Positions 55,639 to 63,957 of a DNA stretch of 64,000 bases are shown piece by piece (position 1 is the first letter of the stretch; every line of letters begins with the position of its first letter). The stretch is taken from positions 42,846 through 106,845 of the forward strand of contig CANNTZ010000001.1 of NCBI GenBank assembly GCA_947522735.1. Direction: 5' to 3'. Origin of the DNA: an uncultured Oscillospiraceae bacterium (GTDB lineage Bacteria; Bacillota; Clostridia; Oscillospirales; Ruminococcaceae). The notes beneath the pieces were generated by a model. That model searched no databases. It saw nothing but the letters and a program-made list of their open reading frames with translations, and had not been told where the DNA came from. The position numbers and the translations under genes were made by a program.

Positions 55639-56340
55639 ATGGAGCTGCACGACGCCGAAAGCTACGTCCGCGCAAGATTGTTCGCGCTTCAGGATCCCGA
55701 TTACCGCGTCTTTCACAGCAGGCTCATCCCCAACGTTCCGCCCGAGAACATCATCGGCGTGCGCATTCCGCTTGTGCGCAGGCTTGCCGCCGAGATATCC
55801 GCTGACCCCGGCATTGCGGAGCCATTTATGAGTATACTTCCACACAAATATTACGATGAGTATAATCTTCACGCCCTTTTAATCGAGCGCATCGGCGATT
55901 ACGACCGCACGACAGCCGAGCTCGACCGTTTTCTCCCCTTTGTAGACAACTGGGCGACCTGCGACCTTCTGCGCCCCAGGTGCTTTTGCAGGCACCTGCC
56001 TGAGCTGCGCGGCAAAATTGCCGAATGGATGGCGTCGGACACGCCCTATGCCATACGCTTCGGCATTGAAATGCTCATGTGCTTCTATCTTGACGACGCG
56101 TTCACACCGGACGTGCTCGAATGTGTCGCGGCGGTGCGGTCGGAGGAATATTACGTGCGGATGATGGAGGCATGGTTTTTCGCAACCGCGCTCGCCAAGC
56201 GTTACGACGACACCGTGCCATATATCGAGCAGCGCCGCCTTGATTGCTGGACGCACAACCGAGCGATACGGAAGGCTGTCGAGAGTTTTCGCGTCGCCGA
56301 CGCTCACAAGGCGTATCTGCGGACGCTTCGTATCCGCTGA
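55639..56340 (+). CDS. DNA alkylation repair protein (AlkD-like HEAT-repeat fold)
   Basis: 233 residues of mostly helical, HEAT-like sequence: VRIPLVRRLAAEISAD, YDEYNLHALLIERIGDYD, FLPFVDNWATCDLLRP, FGIEMLMCFYLDDAF, YYVRMMEAWFFATALAKRYD. The NWATCD and W-F pairs are those of AlkD-type 3-alkyladenine glycosylases. I choose ATG 55639, 8 nt after GGGAGTG; an in-frame extension upstream to 55594 is unsupported. Repair of methylated bases is the known family role; exact substrate range unknown. Confidence 0.85.
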   Translation: MELHDAESYVRARLFALQDPDYRVFHSRLIPNVPPENIIGVRIPLVRRLAAEISADPGIAEPFMSILPHKYYDEYNLHALLIERIGDYDRTTAELDRFLPFVDNWATCDLLRPRCFCRHLPELRGKIAEWMASDTPYAIRFGIEMLMCFYLDDAFTPDVLECVAAVRSEEYYVRMMEAWFFATALAKRYDDTVPYIEQRRLDCWTHNRAIRKAVESFRVADAHKAYLRTLRIR

Positions 56341-56417
56341 CAGCGCCATATTGCGACAATTTTTACCGTCAGTTCAATAAAAACCCGAATTATTCACAGT
56401 TTGTCTCAACATTTTAT

Positions 56418-56426
56418 GGTATAATA
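56418..56426 (+). promoter_or_regulatory. Extended -10 promoter of the FTR-like/thioredoxin pair
   Basis: TGG-TATAAT at 56418-56426 is an extended -10 with no good -35. It serves the FTR-like gene starting at 56456 and probably trxA downstream. Confidence 0.65.
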
Positions 56427-56455
56427 TGAGCAGAACAGTAGAAGGAGGCGGAAAG

Positions 56456-56653
56456 ATGAAGGTAACCCTTAATCCGGACGAGGAGGTCGTCAAGACCGTG
56501 AAGGAGGGACTCGAGCGCACCGGCGGCTATTGCCCGTGCAGGCTTGAGCGCACCGAGGACACCAAGTGCGTCTGCAAGGAGTTCCGCGAGCAGATCAAGG
56601 ACCCGGGCTTCGAGGGCTTCTGCCACTGTATGCTGTATTACAAATCGCTCTGA
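56456..56653 (+). CDS. Ferredoxin-thioredoxin reductase catalytic-subunit-like protein
   Basis: 65-residue protein with the three paired-cysteine motifs of the FTR beta subunit: CPC (26-28), CVC (38-40) and CHC (56-58), which bind the [4Fe-4S] cluster and the redox-active disulfide. The length is about half of plant FTR-beta, as in the short archaeal and clostridial versions. GAAGGAGG is 7 nt upstream of ATG 56456. The next gene, 24 bp downstream, is a thioredoxin, so the two may form a ferredoxin-driven thiol-reduction system. A ferredoxin partner is not encoded here. Confidence 0.87.
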   Translation: MKVTLNPDEEVVKTVKEGLERTGGYCPCRLERTEDTKCVCKEFREQIKDPGFEGFCHCMLYYKSL

Positions 56654-56677
56654 CACAAACCGAAAGGAAGTTTTAGC

Positions 56678-56986
56678 ATGGCTGAGATCACTTTAACCGC
56701 CGAAAATTTCGATGAGGAGGTTCTTCTCTCATCGCTGCCCGTGCTGGTCGATTTCTGGGCTTCGTGGTGCGGTCCCTGCCGGATGCTCGCACCCGTGGTC
56801 GAGGAATTTGCGGAGGAGCACGAGGGCGAGGTCAAGGTTGGCAAGGTCAACGTGGATGAGCAGCCGGAGCTTGCGGCCCGCTACGGCATCGCCAGCATTC
56901 CGACACTGCTCGTATTCAAAAACGGCGCGCTTGTGAACACCGCCGTCGGCTACCGTCCGAAGGCGCAGCTTGAAGCGCTCATCTGA
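56678..56986 (+). CDS. trxA: Thioredoxin
   Basis: 102 residues; canonical active site W30-C31-G32-P33-C34 in [14 protein letters not shown], with the cis-proline in [12 protein letters not shown]. Reduces protein disulfides in the cytosol. AAAGGAAG precedes the ATG. Located directly after the FTR-like gene rather than a NADPH thioredoxin reductase, suggesting ferredoxin supplies the electrons. Confidence 0.96.
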   Translation: MAEITLTAENFDEEVLLSSLPVLVDFWASWCGPCRMLAPVVEEFAEEHEGEVKVGKVNVDEQPELAARYGIASIPTLLVFKNGALVNTAVGYRPKAQLEALI

Positions 56987-57021
56987 GCCGCACCGATCAA
57001 CCTGCTCAAAACTATTTGACC

Positions 57022-57067
57022 AAAACCCGTATACGGGCGCCTAAGCAAGCGCCGTATACGGGTTTTT
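57022..57067 (+). terminator. Terminator after trxA
   Basis: AAAACCCGTATACGG and CCGTATACGGGTTTT arms (about 57022-57036 with 57052-57066) with a short GCGC extension and loop, then the T-run. Confidence 0.9.
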
Positions 57068-57116
57068 GCACCGTTTTCCGGCCAATTCCGCAAGGCACAT
57101 ATCCCGCCTGCAACAG

Positions 57117-57145
57117 TTGACACCAAAAACCAAAGCGTGTATAAT
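57117..57145 (+). promoter_or_regulatory. Promoter of the HAD-IIB gene
   Basis: TTGACA (57117-57122), 17-bp spacer, TATAAT (57140-57145): full consensus. Confidence 0.88.
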
Positions 57146-57192
57146 TAGCGGTGGAAATATCAAGAAGCTGACCGGAGGGCCTGACTGAACGA

Positions 57193-57987
57193 ATGAAACA
57201 CAAAAAGCTGCTGTTTTTTGATATAGACGGGACGTTATACTGGGACGGGCGCGTCTCGGAGAGGAACGTTGAGGCGATGAAGCGCGTCCAGGAGGACGGG
57301 AATCTGCTGATACTCAACACCGGACGCAGCATCGGCTTTGCGCCGCGCAACGTGCTCGGCTGCGTCGATTGGGACGGCATGATCTGCGGAGCAGCATACG
57401 TGACGCTTGGCGGAGAGGTGCTGCACAGCGCCGTTCTGCCGCCGGAGGCGCTTCGCGACATGTGCCGCTTCTGCGAGGAAAACGGCGTTATCGGCATCTT
57501 CGAGGGCGAGGGGGGGATGTACCTGTTTTGCCCGACCGCCGCAGCAGTCGATGATTTTGAGCAGCGCCGACGTGCACACCCGGAGATAAACTGGGCAAGA
57601 ACCTCGCCGGAGCTGATAGAGAGCGGCTACGACGGGATGCGGATAACCAAGGCGGCGCTTGGCGGCAGAAAGGGCCTTGTCTATCCGGAGCACTTTTCCG
57701 GCGTGTATGTGCTGGATATGGGCGGCAGCGCAGAGGTATACCTCAACGGCTACGACAAATCGACCGGGATGCGGCTGATCGGCAGGCGGCTTTGCATGGG
57801 ACGCGGAGACATGCTCGCTTTCGGCGACAGCAAAAACGACGTGGACATGCTGAAATACGCTGGCGTCTCCGCGGTTATGGAGCACGCCCCGGAGGAGGCG
57901 CTGCGATACGCTACGTTGAGGCTGCACAGCAGTCCTGACGGCGTGGCGGAATGTCTGCAAGAGCTTTTCGCGCCACTCTTCGCCTGA
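57193..57987 (+). CDS. HAD-IIB (Cof-type) phosphatase
   Basis: 264-residue haloacid dehalogenase phosphatase. Motif I KKLLFFDIDGTLYWDG, motif II LILNTGRS, motif III lysine in STGMRLIGRRL, motif IV FGDSKNDVDMLKYAG. A type-II cap domain lies between ~85 and 185. The family dephosphorylates sugars and nucleotide cofactors with broad range, so no substrate is proposed. Monocistronic with its own strong promoter. Confidence 0.9.
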   Translation: MKHKKLLFFDIDGTLYWDGRVSERNVEAMKRVQEDGNLLILNTGRSIGFAPRNVLGCVDWDGMICGAAYVTLGGEVLHSAVLPPEALRDMCRFCEENGVIGIFEGEGGMYLFCPTAAAVDDFEQRRRAHPEINWARTSPELIESGYDGMRITKAALGGRKGLVYPEHFSGVYVLDMGGSAEVYLNGYDKSTGMRLIGRRLCMGRGDMLAFGDSKNDVDMLKYAGVSAVMEHAPEEALRYATLRLHSSPDGVAECLQELFAPLFA

Positions 57988-58334
57988 CAGCGCCGGTTTT
58001 TACATATGCCCGGCGCGCGTCGGAGGCTGCCTCATGGCGTCAAGGCATTCCGGCCCTGAACACCTTGACGGGCTTTACGGCAACACAGCATTCGCGCCTG
58101 AAAAGCCAATCGGAAATTCGCCGCAGCCGCTTTGTCCTCCGGCTCCCGCACATATATCCGCGCCATGCCGGGCGGAAAGAGCTTTCTTTGCGCGGCGCTC
58201 GTCGGAGCGGACGCGGCGGGCTTTGTATATCTCGCTCGCGACGCCAAAAAAGCGGAGGACGACCGATAACCGGAGACATGCGCCGGGCGGCTGAAGGAAC
58301 ATCTGAAAATCGATCTTTATGGAGGTCTGATGAG
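57988..58334. other. Intergenic region, no gene seen
   Basis: 347 bp between the phosphatase and the small lipoprotein. One imperfect hairpin, GTCAAGG..CCTTGAC near 58040-58075. Long stop-free frames exist on both strands but none has a start, ribosome site or recognisable domain. Confidence 0.65.
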
Positions 58335-58814
58335 ATGAAAAAGACAAGCAGGCTCTGCGTCATTGTTGCGGCAGCGCTGGTGATTGCAACAGTGCTGTCC
58401 GGCTGCGTCTCGCTGAAGCACATCGAGGACACGAACGGCGAGGATACCTCGCTGTGCAGGCTGACCGACGACGAGCTGACCGCAAATCGGACGCAATCGC
58501 TGGCATATAGGTTGACGAAGAAGGAAAGCCACAGAAAGCTGCGCCTTTCCGTCGAAAAGCTATCCGGCGTCATGGTGCTGTGCCGATTCCGTGCACGGGA
58601 GGACGCGAGCTACCTCTTTGACATCTCACCGGAGCTGAACGCGGGCAACCTGCGACTGTATTTCTGGTGCGACGGCGAGATCATACAGGATATCGCGCTT
58701 GACGGCGCACAGAGCGTCACAATAAGCGGCCTCAACGGAGCCTGCGAGCTGCGCGCGGCCGCCGAAAGCGCAAGCTTCTCGGTGCGTGTGGCCTACGAGG
58801 TGCTGCATAAATAA
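58335..58814 (+). CDS. Small lipoprotein of unknown function
   Basis: 159 residues. Signal peptide MKKTSRLCVIVAAALVIATV with lipobox VLSGC (Cys25), then a small soluble part, predicted beta-rich (MVLCRFRAREDASYLFDIS, LRLYFWCDGEIIQDIAL, SVTISGLNGACELRAA). GGAGGT at 58321-58326 sets the start. I recognise no family. The gene is probably membrane-anchored outside the cell and stands alone. Confidence 0.8.
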   Translation: MKKTSRLCVIVAAALVIATVLSGCVSLKHIEDTNGEDTSLCRLTDDELTANRTQSLAYRLTKKESHRKLRLSVEKLSGVMVLCRFRAREDASYLFDISPELNAGNLRLYFWCDGEIIQDIALDGAQSVTISGLNGACELRAAAESASFSVRVAYEVLHK

Positions 58815-59068
58815 ATCAGAGACCTTTGCCGGAGAACAATCCCCGGAAAAGGCCCCTTTCATTTCGGTTGACAAAAGGGCGTTCACCCTCAAGGCGCAGC
58901 TCCTTCAAGGACAAGCCCGTCCCCGAGGTCTCCGCAGAAGCCTCCCGCCGCCTCAAAGCCGTGCGCGCCCCTGTCTGGCTCCGGCAATGTGGCCCAAAGG
59001 AGCGGCAACGCTTTGTGCGGCTCTTTTCAAGCAGGCCGCGGCGGAGAGTCATCCTTAACCCATAGCGG
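58815..59068. other. Intergenic region between convergent genes
   Basis: 254 bp. A weak stem-loop (CCTTTGCCGG with CCGGAAAAGG, about 58828-58853) could end the lipoprotein transcript. No gene seen. Confidence 0.55.
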
Positions 59069-61006
59069 TTATTCCAGCTCAAACATGCCGGTGTAGAGCT
59101 GATAATATTTGCCCTTCTGCTCGAGAAGCTGCTCGTGGTTGCCGCGCTCGATAATCACGCCGTGCTCAAGCACCATGATCGCGTCGGAGTTGCGGACGGT
59201 GGATAGCCTGTGCGCGATGACAAACACCGTGCGTCCCATCATCAGCCCGTCCATACCCTTCTCAATCAGCGCCTCGGTGCGTGTATCGATTGAGCTGGTC
59301 GCCTCGTCGAGGATGAGCACCGGTGGATCGGCAACCGCCGCGCGCGCAATGGCGAGCAGCTGGCGCTGGCCCTGGCTGAGGTTCGCGCCGTCACCGGTGA
59401 TAACGGTGTCGTAGCCCTGCGGCAGGTGCTCGATGAAGAACTCGGCATTCGCAACGCGCGCCGCCTCCCTGACCTGCTCGTCGGTAGCGTCAAGGCGTCC
59501 GTAGCGGATATTGTCGCTGACGGTGCCGGTGAACAGGTGGGTGTCCTGAAGCACCATCGCCAACGAGCGGCGCAGGTCGGACTTCTTTATCTTGTTGATG
59601 TTGATGCCGTCGTAGCGTATCTTGCCGTCCTCGACGTCGTAAAAGCGGTTTAGCAGGTTTGTGATGGTTGTCTTGCCCGCGCCGGTGGAGCCGACAAAGG
59701 CTATCTTCTGGCCGGGCTTGGCATAGAGCGAGACGTCATGCAGGACAATGTGATCCTTTTCGTAGCCGAACGTGACGTCGTTAAGCGTGACCTCGCCGCG
59801 CAGCAGGGTATAGGTGACGCTGCCGTCGGCTGAGTGCGGATGCTTCCACGCCCAAACGTCGGTGCGCTCGGCGCTCTCGTGGATGACGCCGTCCGCATCC
59901 ACCGTCGCATTGACGAGAGTGACGTAGCCGTTATCCGCCTCCGGCTCCTCGTCGATGATCTTGAAGATGCGCTCAGCGCCTGCGAGCGCCATGAGGATGA
60001 AGTTTATCTGCTGGGATATCTGGCCGATCGGATTGGAGAAGGTGCGCACATAGGTCAGGAAAGACACCAGCGTTCCGAGATTGACCGTGCCGCCGATTGA
60101 GAGAAGCGCACCGACGGTTGCGATTATCGCGTAGTTGATGTGCGAGAGGTTGTTGAGTATCGGGAATAGGATGTTGGAGAGGGCGTTCGCCTTGTAGCTG
60201 GACTCGAACCACGCCTCGTTGATCCTGTCAAAGCCCTCGACGGTCTCCGGCTCGTGGTTGAACACCTTGACGACCTTCTGTCCGCTTATCATCTCCTCGA
60301 TATAGCCGTTGAGATTGCCGACCTCCGTCTGCTGGCGCATGAAGTTTTTGGCGCTCCTGCCGCCGATGACCTTGATGAACAGCGTCATAACAACCAGCAT
60401 CCCGATCACAACAAGGGTTAGCAGCGGACTGAGATAGATCATCATTGCGAATACCGCGATGACCGTCAGCACCGATGAAAAGAGCTGCGGAATGCTCTGG
60501 CTTATCATCTGGCGCATAGCGTCGGTGTCGTTGGTGAAGCGGCTCATCAGGTCGCCGTGGGCGTTGGTGTCAAAGAAGCGTATCGGCAGCTTTTCCATGC
60601 GCTTGAACAGGTCACAGCGCACGTTGTGCATCATTCCCGCCGTGATGTTGACCATCAGGCGGTTGTAGAGATAGCTTGCGATTATGCTGACTGCGTATAT
60701 CGCGCCCATAAGCAGGAGCGTGCGCGCAAAGCGCCCGATGTCCGGGTTTTCCGCCTCGAAAATGTTGTTTACGAGCGGCATGAGGAAGTAGGTTCCCGCG
60801 ACGTTCGCGAGCGAGGTTATCAGGATGCAGAGAAGCACGACGGTGAGCTGCATCCAATAGCCTCTGAGATATTTGAAGATGCGCCCGAACACGTTTCTTA
60901 TGTTATCCGGCTTGCCAAACGCCATTCCGGGACGTCCGTGTCCGCCGTGACCGCCCCGGCCACCCTTTGGCGGCATGCTTTTCGGCATATTTCTGTTTTC
61001 CGCCAT
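59069..61006 (-). CDS. ABC exporter half-transporter with canonical NBD
   Basis: 645 residues: six-helix ABC membrane domain (~50-340) and nucleotide-binding domain. A Gly/His-rich N-terminus (KGGRGGHGGHGRPG) precedes the first helix. NBD motifs: Walker A VGSTGAGKTTITNL, signature LSQGQRQLLAIARA, Walker B VLILDEATSSID with the catalytic Glu. An insertion of about 40 residues precedes the NBD (ADGVIHESAERTDVWAWKH). It pairs with the upstream half-transporter (gap 1 bp) as a heterodimer of the BmrC/D or TM287/288 kind. Probable drug or lipid exporter. Confidence 0.93.
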   Translation of the reverse strand: MAENRNMPKSMPPKGGRGGHGGHGRPGMAFGKPDNIRNVFGRIFKYLRGYWMQLTVVLLCILITSLANVAGTYFLMPLVNNIFEAENPDIGRFARTLLLMGAIYAVSIIASYLYNRLMVNITAGMMHNVRCDLFKRMEKLPIRFFDTNAHGDLMSRFTNDTDAMRQMISQSIPQLFSSVLTVIAVFAMMIYLSPLLTLVVIGMLVVMTLFIKVIGGRSAKNFMRQQTEVGNLNGYIEEMISGQKVVKVFNHEPETVEGFDRINEAWFESSYKANALSNILFPILNNLSHINYAIIATVGALLSIGGTVNLGTLVSFLTYVRTFSNPIGQISQQINFILMALAGAERIFKIIDEEPEADNGYVTLVNATVDADGVIHESAERTDVWAWKHPHSADGSVTYTLLRGEVTLNDVTFGYEKDHIVLHDVSLYAKPGQKIAFVGSTGAGKTTITNLLNRFYDVEDGKIRYDGININKIKKSDLRRSLAMVLQDTHLFTGTVSDNIRYGRLDATDEQVREAARVANAEFFIEHLPQGYDTVITGDGANLSQGQRQLLAIARAAVADPPVLILDEATSSIDTRTEALIEKGMDGLMMGRTVFVIAHRLSTVRNSDAIMVLEHGVIIERGNHEQLLEQKGKYYQLYTGMFELE

Positions 61007-61007
61007 C

Positions 61008-62729
61008 TCACTCTACCCCCTTCTGCTGGGAAGTGTATACCTCGCGGTATATCTCGTTGGCTGCGAGCAGTTGTTCATGGGTGCCGATGGCGTCTATCCT
61101 GCCGTCCACAAGCACGATTATCCTGTCGGCATCGCTGACCGAGCTTATCCTCTGCGCAATTATAAGCTTGGTGGTGTCGGCAAGCTCGCTGCGGAACGCC
61201 GCCCGTATCTTCGCGTCTGTCGCGGTGTCAACCGCCGAGGTGGAGTCGTCGAGGATGAGCACCTTTGGCTTTTTGAGCAGCGCGCGGGCGATGCACAGCC
61301 GCTGCTTCTGCCCGCCGGAGACGTTGACGCCGCCCTGTCCGAGCACCGTGTCATAGCCGTCCGGGAAGGACATGATGAAATCGTGCGCCGCAGCCGCGCT
61401 GCATGCGTCGTATATCTCGGCGTCGGTGGCGTCCGGGTTGCCCCAGCGCAGGTTATCCTTTATTGTGCCGGAGAACAGCACATTGTTTTGCAGCACCATC
61501 GCCACGCTGTCGCGCAGCGTTTTGAGCTTGTAATCGCGCACGTCGTGTCCGCCGACGACGACGCTGCCGGAGAGCACGTCGTAAAGGCGTGGGATTAGCT
61601 GGACGAAGGTGGTCTTTGCCGAGCCGGTGCCGCCAATTATACCTATCGTCTCGCCGGATTTGATATTGCAGCTCAGGTGATCTATCGTCAGATTGTTCGG
61701 ATCCCTGGCGTAGCTGAAGCAGACGTCGTCAAAAACGATGGAGCCGTCCTCCGGAGAGCAGCTCTCCGGGCCGTCCTTTATGTCTATGTCCTCGTCGAGC
61801 ACCTGACAGATTCTGGAAGCCGACGCCTTGGCAAAGGCAAACATGACGATTATGAACGAGAGCATCATCAGCGACATGAGTATCTGCATGATATAGGTTA
61901 TGAAGCTCACCAGCTCGCCGGTGGTCATCAGTCCCTCGGTGATTTCGACGCCGCCGAACCACAGCACCGCGATGGTGCAGCTATTGACCGCGAGCATCAT
62001 CAGCGGACCGTTGAGCGCGACTATCCTCTCCGCTTTCACCATCGCCCTGCGGACGTTCTCGGAGGTTTTGACGAACTTGTCTATCTCGTAGTCCTCATGC
62101 ACGAACGCCTTGACTACGCGGATGGCAGTCAGGTTCTCCTGCACCGACGCGTTCATGTCGTCGTACTTTTTGAGCATGCTCTCAAACATCGGGAACGCCT
62201 TTTTGATGATTATGAGTATGCCGCCCGCCAGGATCGGTATCGCCACAACAAAGATGATCGCAAGGCGCGAATTGACCTTGAACGCCAGAATCGTCGCGAT
62301 GATGAACATCATTGGCGAGCGGAACATCATTCGTATCATCATCTGGAACGTCTGGGAGACGTTGTTCACGTCGGTGGTGAGCCTTGTTATCAGCGATGGC
62401 GTGCTGAAGCGGTCGATATTGGCGAAGGAGAAATCCTGCACCTTGTCGAACAGCTTTTTGCGCAGGTTCTTCGCGAAGCCGGCGCTCGCCTTGGAGGCGA
62501 ACCAGCCGCCCGCGCCGCCAAAGCACAGCGACACTATCGCCATTATTACCATGAGTATGCCATATTTCCACACGGTCTCAATGCTGTTCAGCTTGATGCC
62601 CTTATCGATTATCGCGGCTATGACGAGCGGTATCGTCGTCTCCATTGCGACCTCGCCGATCATCACCAGCGGCGTCGCTATCGTCTCGCCAAGATAGCCG
62701 CGAACGTTGTTTGCAAGCTTTCTTATCAT
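61008..62729 (-). CDS. ABC exporter half-transporter with degenerate catalytic Glu
   Basis: 573 residues: ABC membrane domain followed by NBD. Walker A GGTGSAKTTFVQLIPR, signature VSGGQKQRLCIARA, Walker B VLILDDSTSAVD. The residue after the Walker B Asp is Asp rather than Glu, the usual sign of the degenerate ATP site in heterodimeric exporters; the downstream partner has the normal Glu. Preceded by the marR gene at 47 bp, so the operon reads marR, this subunit, partner subunit. Confidence 0.93.
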   Translation of the reverse strand: MIRKLANNVRGYLGETIATPLVMIGEVAMETTIPLVIAAIIDKGIKLNSIETVWKYGILMVIMAIVSLCFGGAGGWFASKASAGFAKNLRKKLFDKVQDFSFANIDRFSTPSLITRLTTDVNNVSQTFQMMIRMMFRSPMMFIIATILAFKVNSRLAIIFVVAIPILAGGILIIIKKAFPMFESMLKKYDDMNASVQENLTAIRVVKAFVHEDYEIDKFVKTSENVRRAMVKAERIVALNGPLMMLAVNSCTIAVLWFGGVEITEGLMTTGELVSFITYIMQILMSLMMLSFIIVMFAFAKASASRICQVLDEDIDIKDGPESCSPEDGSIVFDDVCFSYARDPNNLTIDHLSCNIKSGETIGIIGGTGSAKTTFVQLIPRLYDVLSGSVVVGGHDVRDYKLKTLRDSVAMVLQNNVLFSGTIKDNLRWGNPDATDAEIYDACSAAAAHDFIMSFPDGYDTVLGQGGVNVSGGQKQRLCIARALLKKPKVLILDDSTSAVDTATDAKIRAAFRSELADTTKLIIAQRISSVSDADRIIVLVDGRIDAIGTHEQLLAANEIYREVYTSQQKGVE

Positions 62730-62776
62730 TGTCGTTCTCTATCCTCCCGGATACAAAATGTTGTTGCAGGCGCCGC

Positions 62777-63289
62777 TCATCCGTCCGATTTTTCGCTCTC
62801 CCTCAGACGTCTTTGCAGAGCGCTCATCTTTTCGTAGTTGAAATCTCCCGCTTCCTCCGGGGTCTCCGCCAGGTTGTTGATTATCCTGTTGAGAAAGCCT
62901 TCGAGCTGATCTATCTCCTCATCGCTGAATCCGCCGAACATGCGCCGGTCCAGACGGTCAAACATCTCTCGTGTCTGCTTGGACACGCGTCTGCCCTCGT
63001 CGGTGATGTACAGCTTGTTGCAGCGCAGGTTTTCCTCGTTGACGTTCTTGCTGAGCATCCCCGCGCGCTGCATCCTCGCCGTGGATTTTGCCACCGACGA
63101 CGCCGTGACCGCCATGTGGTCGGCAATCTCCCGCTGTGTGCAGCCGGGATTGTGCAGCACGTATTCCAGTATCCCGAGCTGTCCCTTATAAAGCCCCAGC
63201 AGCATGAACTCTCTCTGGCAGCAAAGCCTGCGCATGAGCCCGATCATATCCATCCGTCCGTTCAGCTTCATCAGCCTGCTCTCAGCCAC
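62777..63289 (-). CDS. MarR-family regulator of the ABC exporter
   Basis: 170 residues, winged-helix DNA-binding: LGILEYVLHNPGCTQREIADHMAVTASSVAKSTARMQRAGML (HTH), RRVSKQTREMFDRLDRRMFGGFSDEEID (C-terminal dimerisation helices). Immediately upstream of the ABC operon and behind a promoter with a 12-bp inverted repeat, so it is probably an auto-repressor that yields to a transported compound. Confidence 0.93.
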   Translation of the reverse strand: MAESRLMKLNGRMDMIGLMRRLCCQREFMLLGLYKGQLGILEYVLHNPGCTQREIADHMAVTASSVAKSTARMQRAGMLSKNVNEENLRCNKLYITDEGRRVSKQTREMFDRLDRRMFGGFSDEEIDQLEGFLNRIINNLAETPEEAGDFNYEKMSALQRRLRESEKSDG

Positions 63290-63347
63290 AGCCGCTCCTC
63301 CTTTCCTCTATGATATGCGATACCGGCAGCACAATTGTCAGCCGCGC

Positions 63348-63384
63348 AACAATCAACCGTCAAATAATTAACCGGTTGATTGTT
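63348..63384. promoter_or_regulatory. Operator: perfect 12-bp inverted repeat, 13-bp centre
   Basis: AACAATCAACCG (63348-63359) and CGGTTGATTGTT (63373-63384), directly downstream of the marR -10. Likely MarR binding site. Confidence 0.8.
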
Positions 63385-63413
63385 ATTATAGCACCATAAT
63401 CCGAATATGTCAA
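63385..63413 (-). promoter_or_regulatory. Promoter of the marR-ABC operon
   Basis: Minus strand TTGACA (63413-63408), 17-bp spacer, TATAAT (63390-63385): full consensus. Confidence 0.9.
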
Positions 63414-63420
63414 TCACATC

Positions 63421-63812
63421 ACAGTTTTTTTACATTTTATTTTTCTCCGCCACCCCCATCCCAAGGAAGCGCTCCCGCGCACACGGTGAAATTGCAAAAA
63501 GCGAAGGAAAAAGACCTCCCTCCGGTAAGTAAAGCAACGGTCTTTGCCTCAAAGAATCCGGCGCTCCGGCGAAAGCGCGTCAGCGTCGAGACGAGCTTGC
63601 CCGTTGCGCCGCCTGATGCAGCGCAACCCAAAACGACGCGGGCTCCCGGCAAGTCTCGCACACAGTGCCGAAAGCGGCGTTTATCCAGCGCCCGAGCGGT
63701 TTTTCGGCTTTTGGCAAAAATGAAACGGCGCAAAAGCCCGTGGAAGATTAAGCGAGAAAACACGAGGAAATGCGAGAGATACGAAAACAAATTAAAAAAT
63801 TGAAAAAAACAC
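63421..63812. other. Gene-free region upstream of rplM
   Basis: About 390 bp of GC-rich sequence followed by A-rich sequence. AAAGACC (63510-63516) and GGTCTTT (63539-63545) form an imperfect stem with T-rich ends on the minus strand. No supported gene. Confidence 0.6.
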
Positions 63813-63841
63813 TTGACAATCGCCCTTGAACATACTATAAT
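63813..63841 (+). promoter_or_regulatory. rplM promoter
   Basis: TTGACA (63813-63818), 17-bp spacer, TATAAT (63836-63841): full consensus, as expected for a ribosomal protein operon. Confidence 0.92.
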
Positions 63842-63849
63842 ATAAACTG

Positions 63850-63935
63850 TTCGCCGGAGCGGACAGGTTTTTTGCGGCCATAACGCCGCCCTGTCGTGGC
63901 TGAGCGTCTCTGGCTCCGGAATAAAGATCGTCTTA
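63850..63935 (+). ncRNA. L13 ribosomal-protein leader (autoregulatory RNA)
   Basis: Closed by CCGGAGC (63854-63860) with GCTCCGG (63913-63919). Inside are GACAGG (63862-63867) with CCTGTC (63890-63895) and a GCGGC/GCCGC hairpin (63874-63878 with 63885-63889). Location, promoter and fold fit the Firmicutes L13 leader, where L13 binds its own mRNA. Confidence 0.8.
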
Positions 63936-63957
63936 AATAATAACGGAGGAAAGCACA

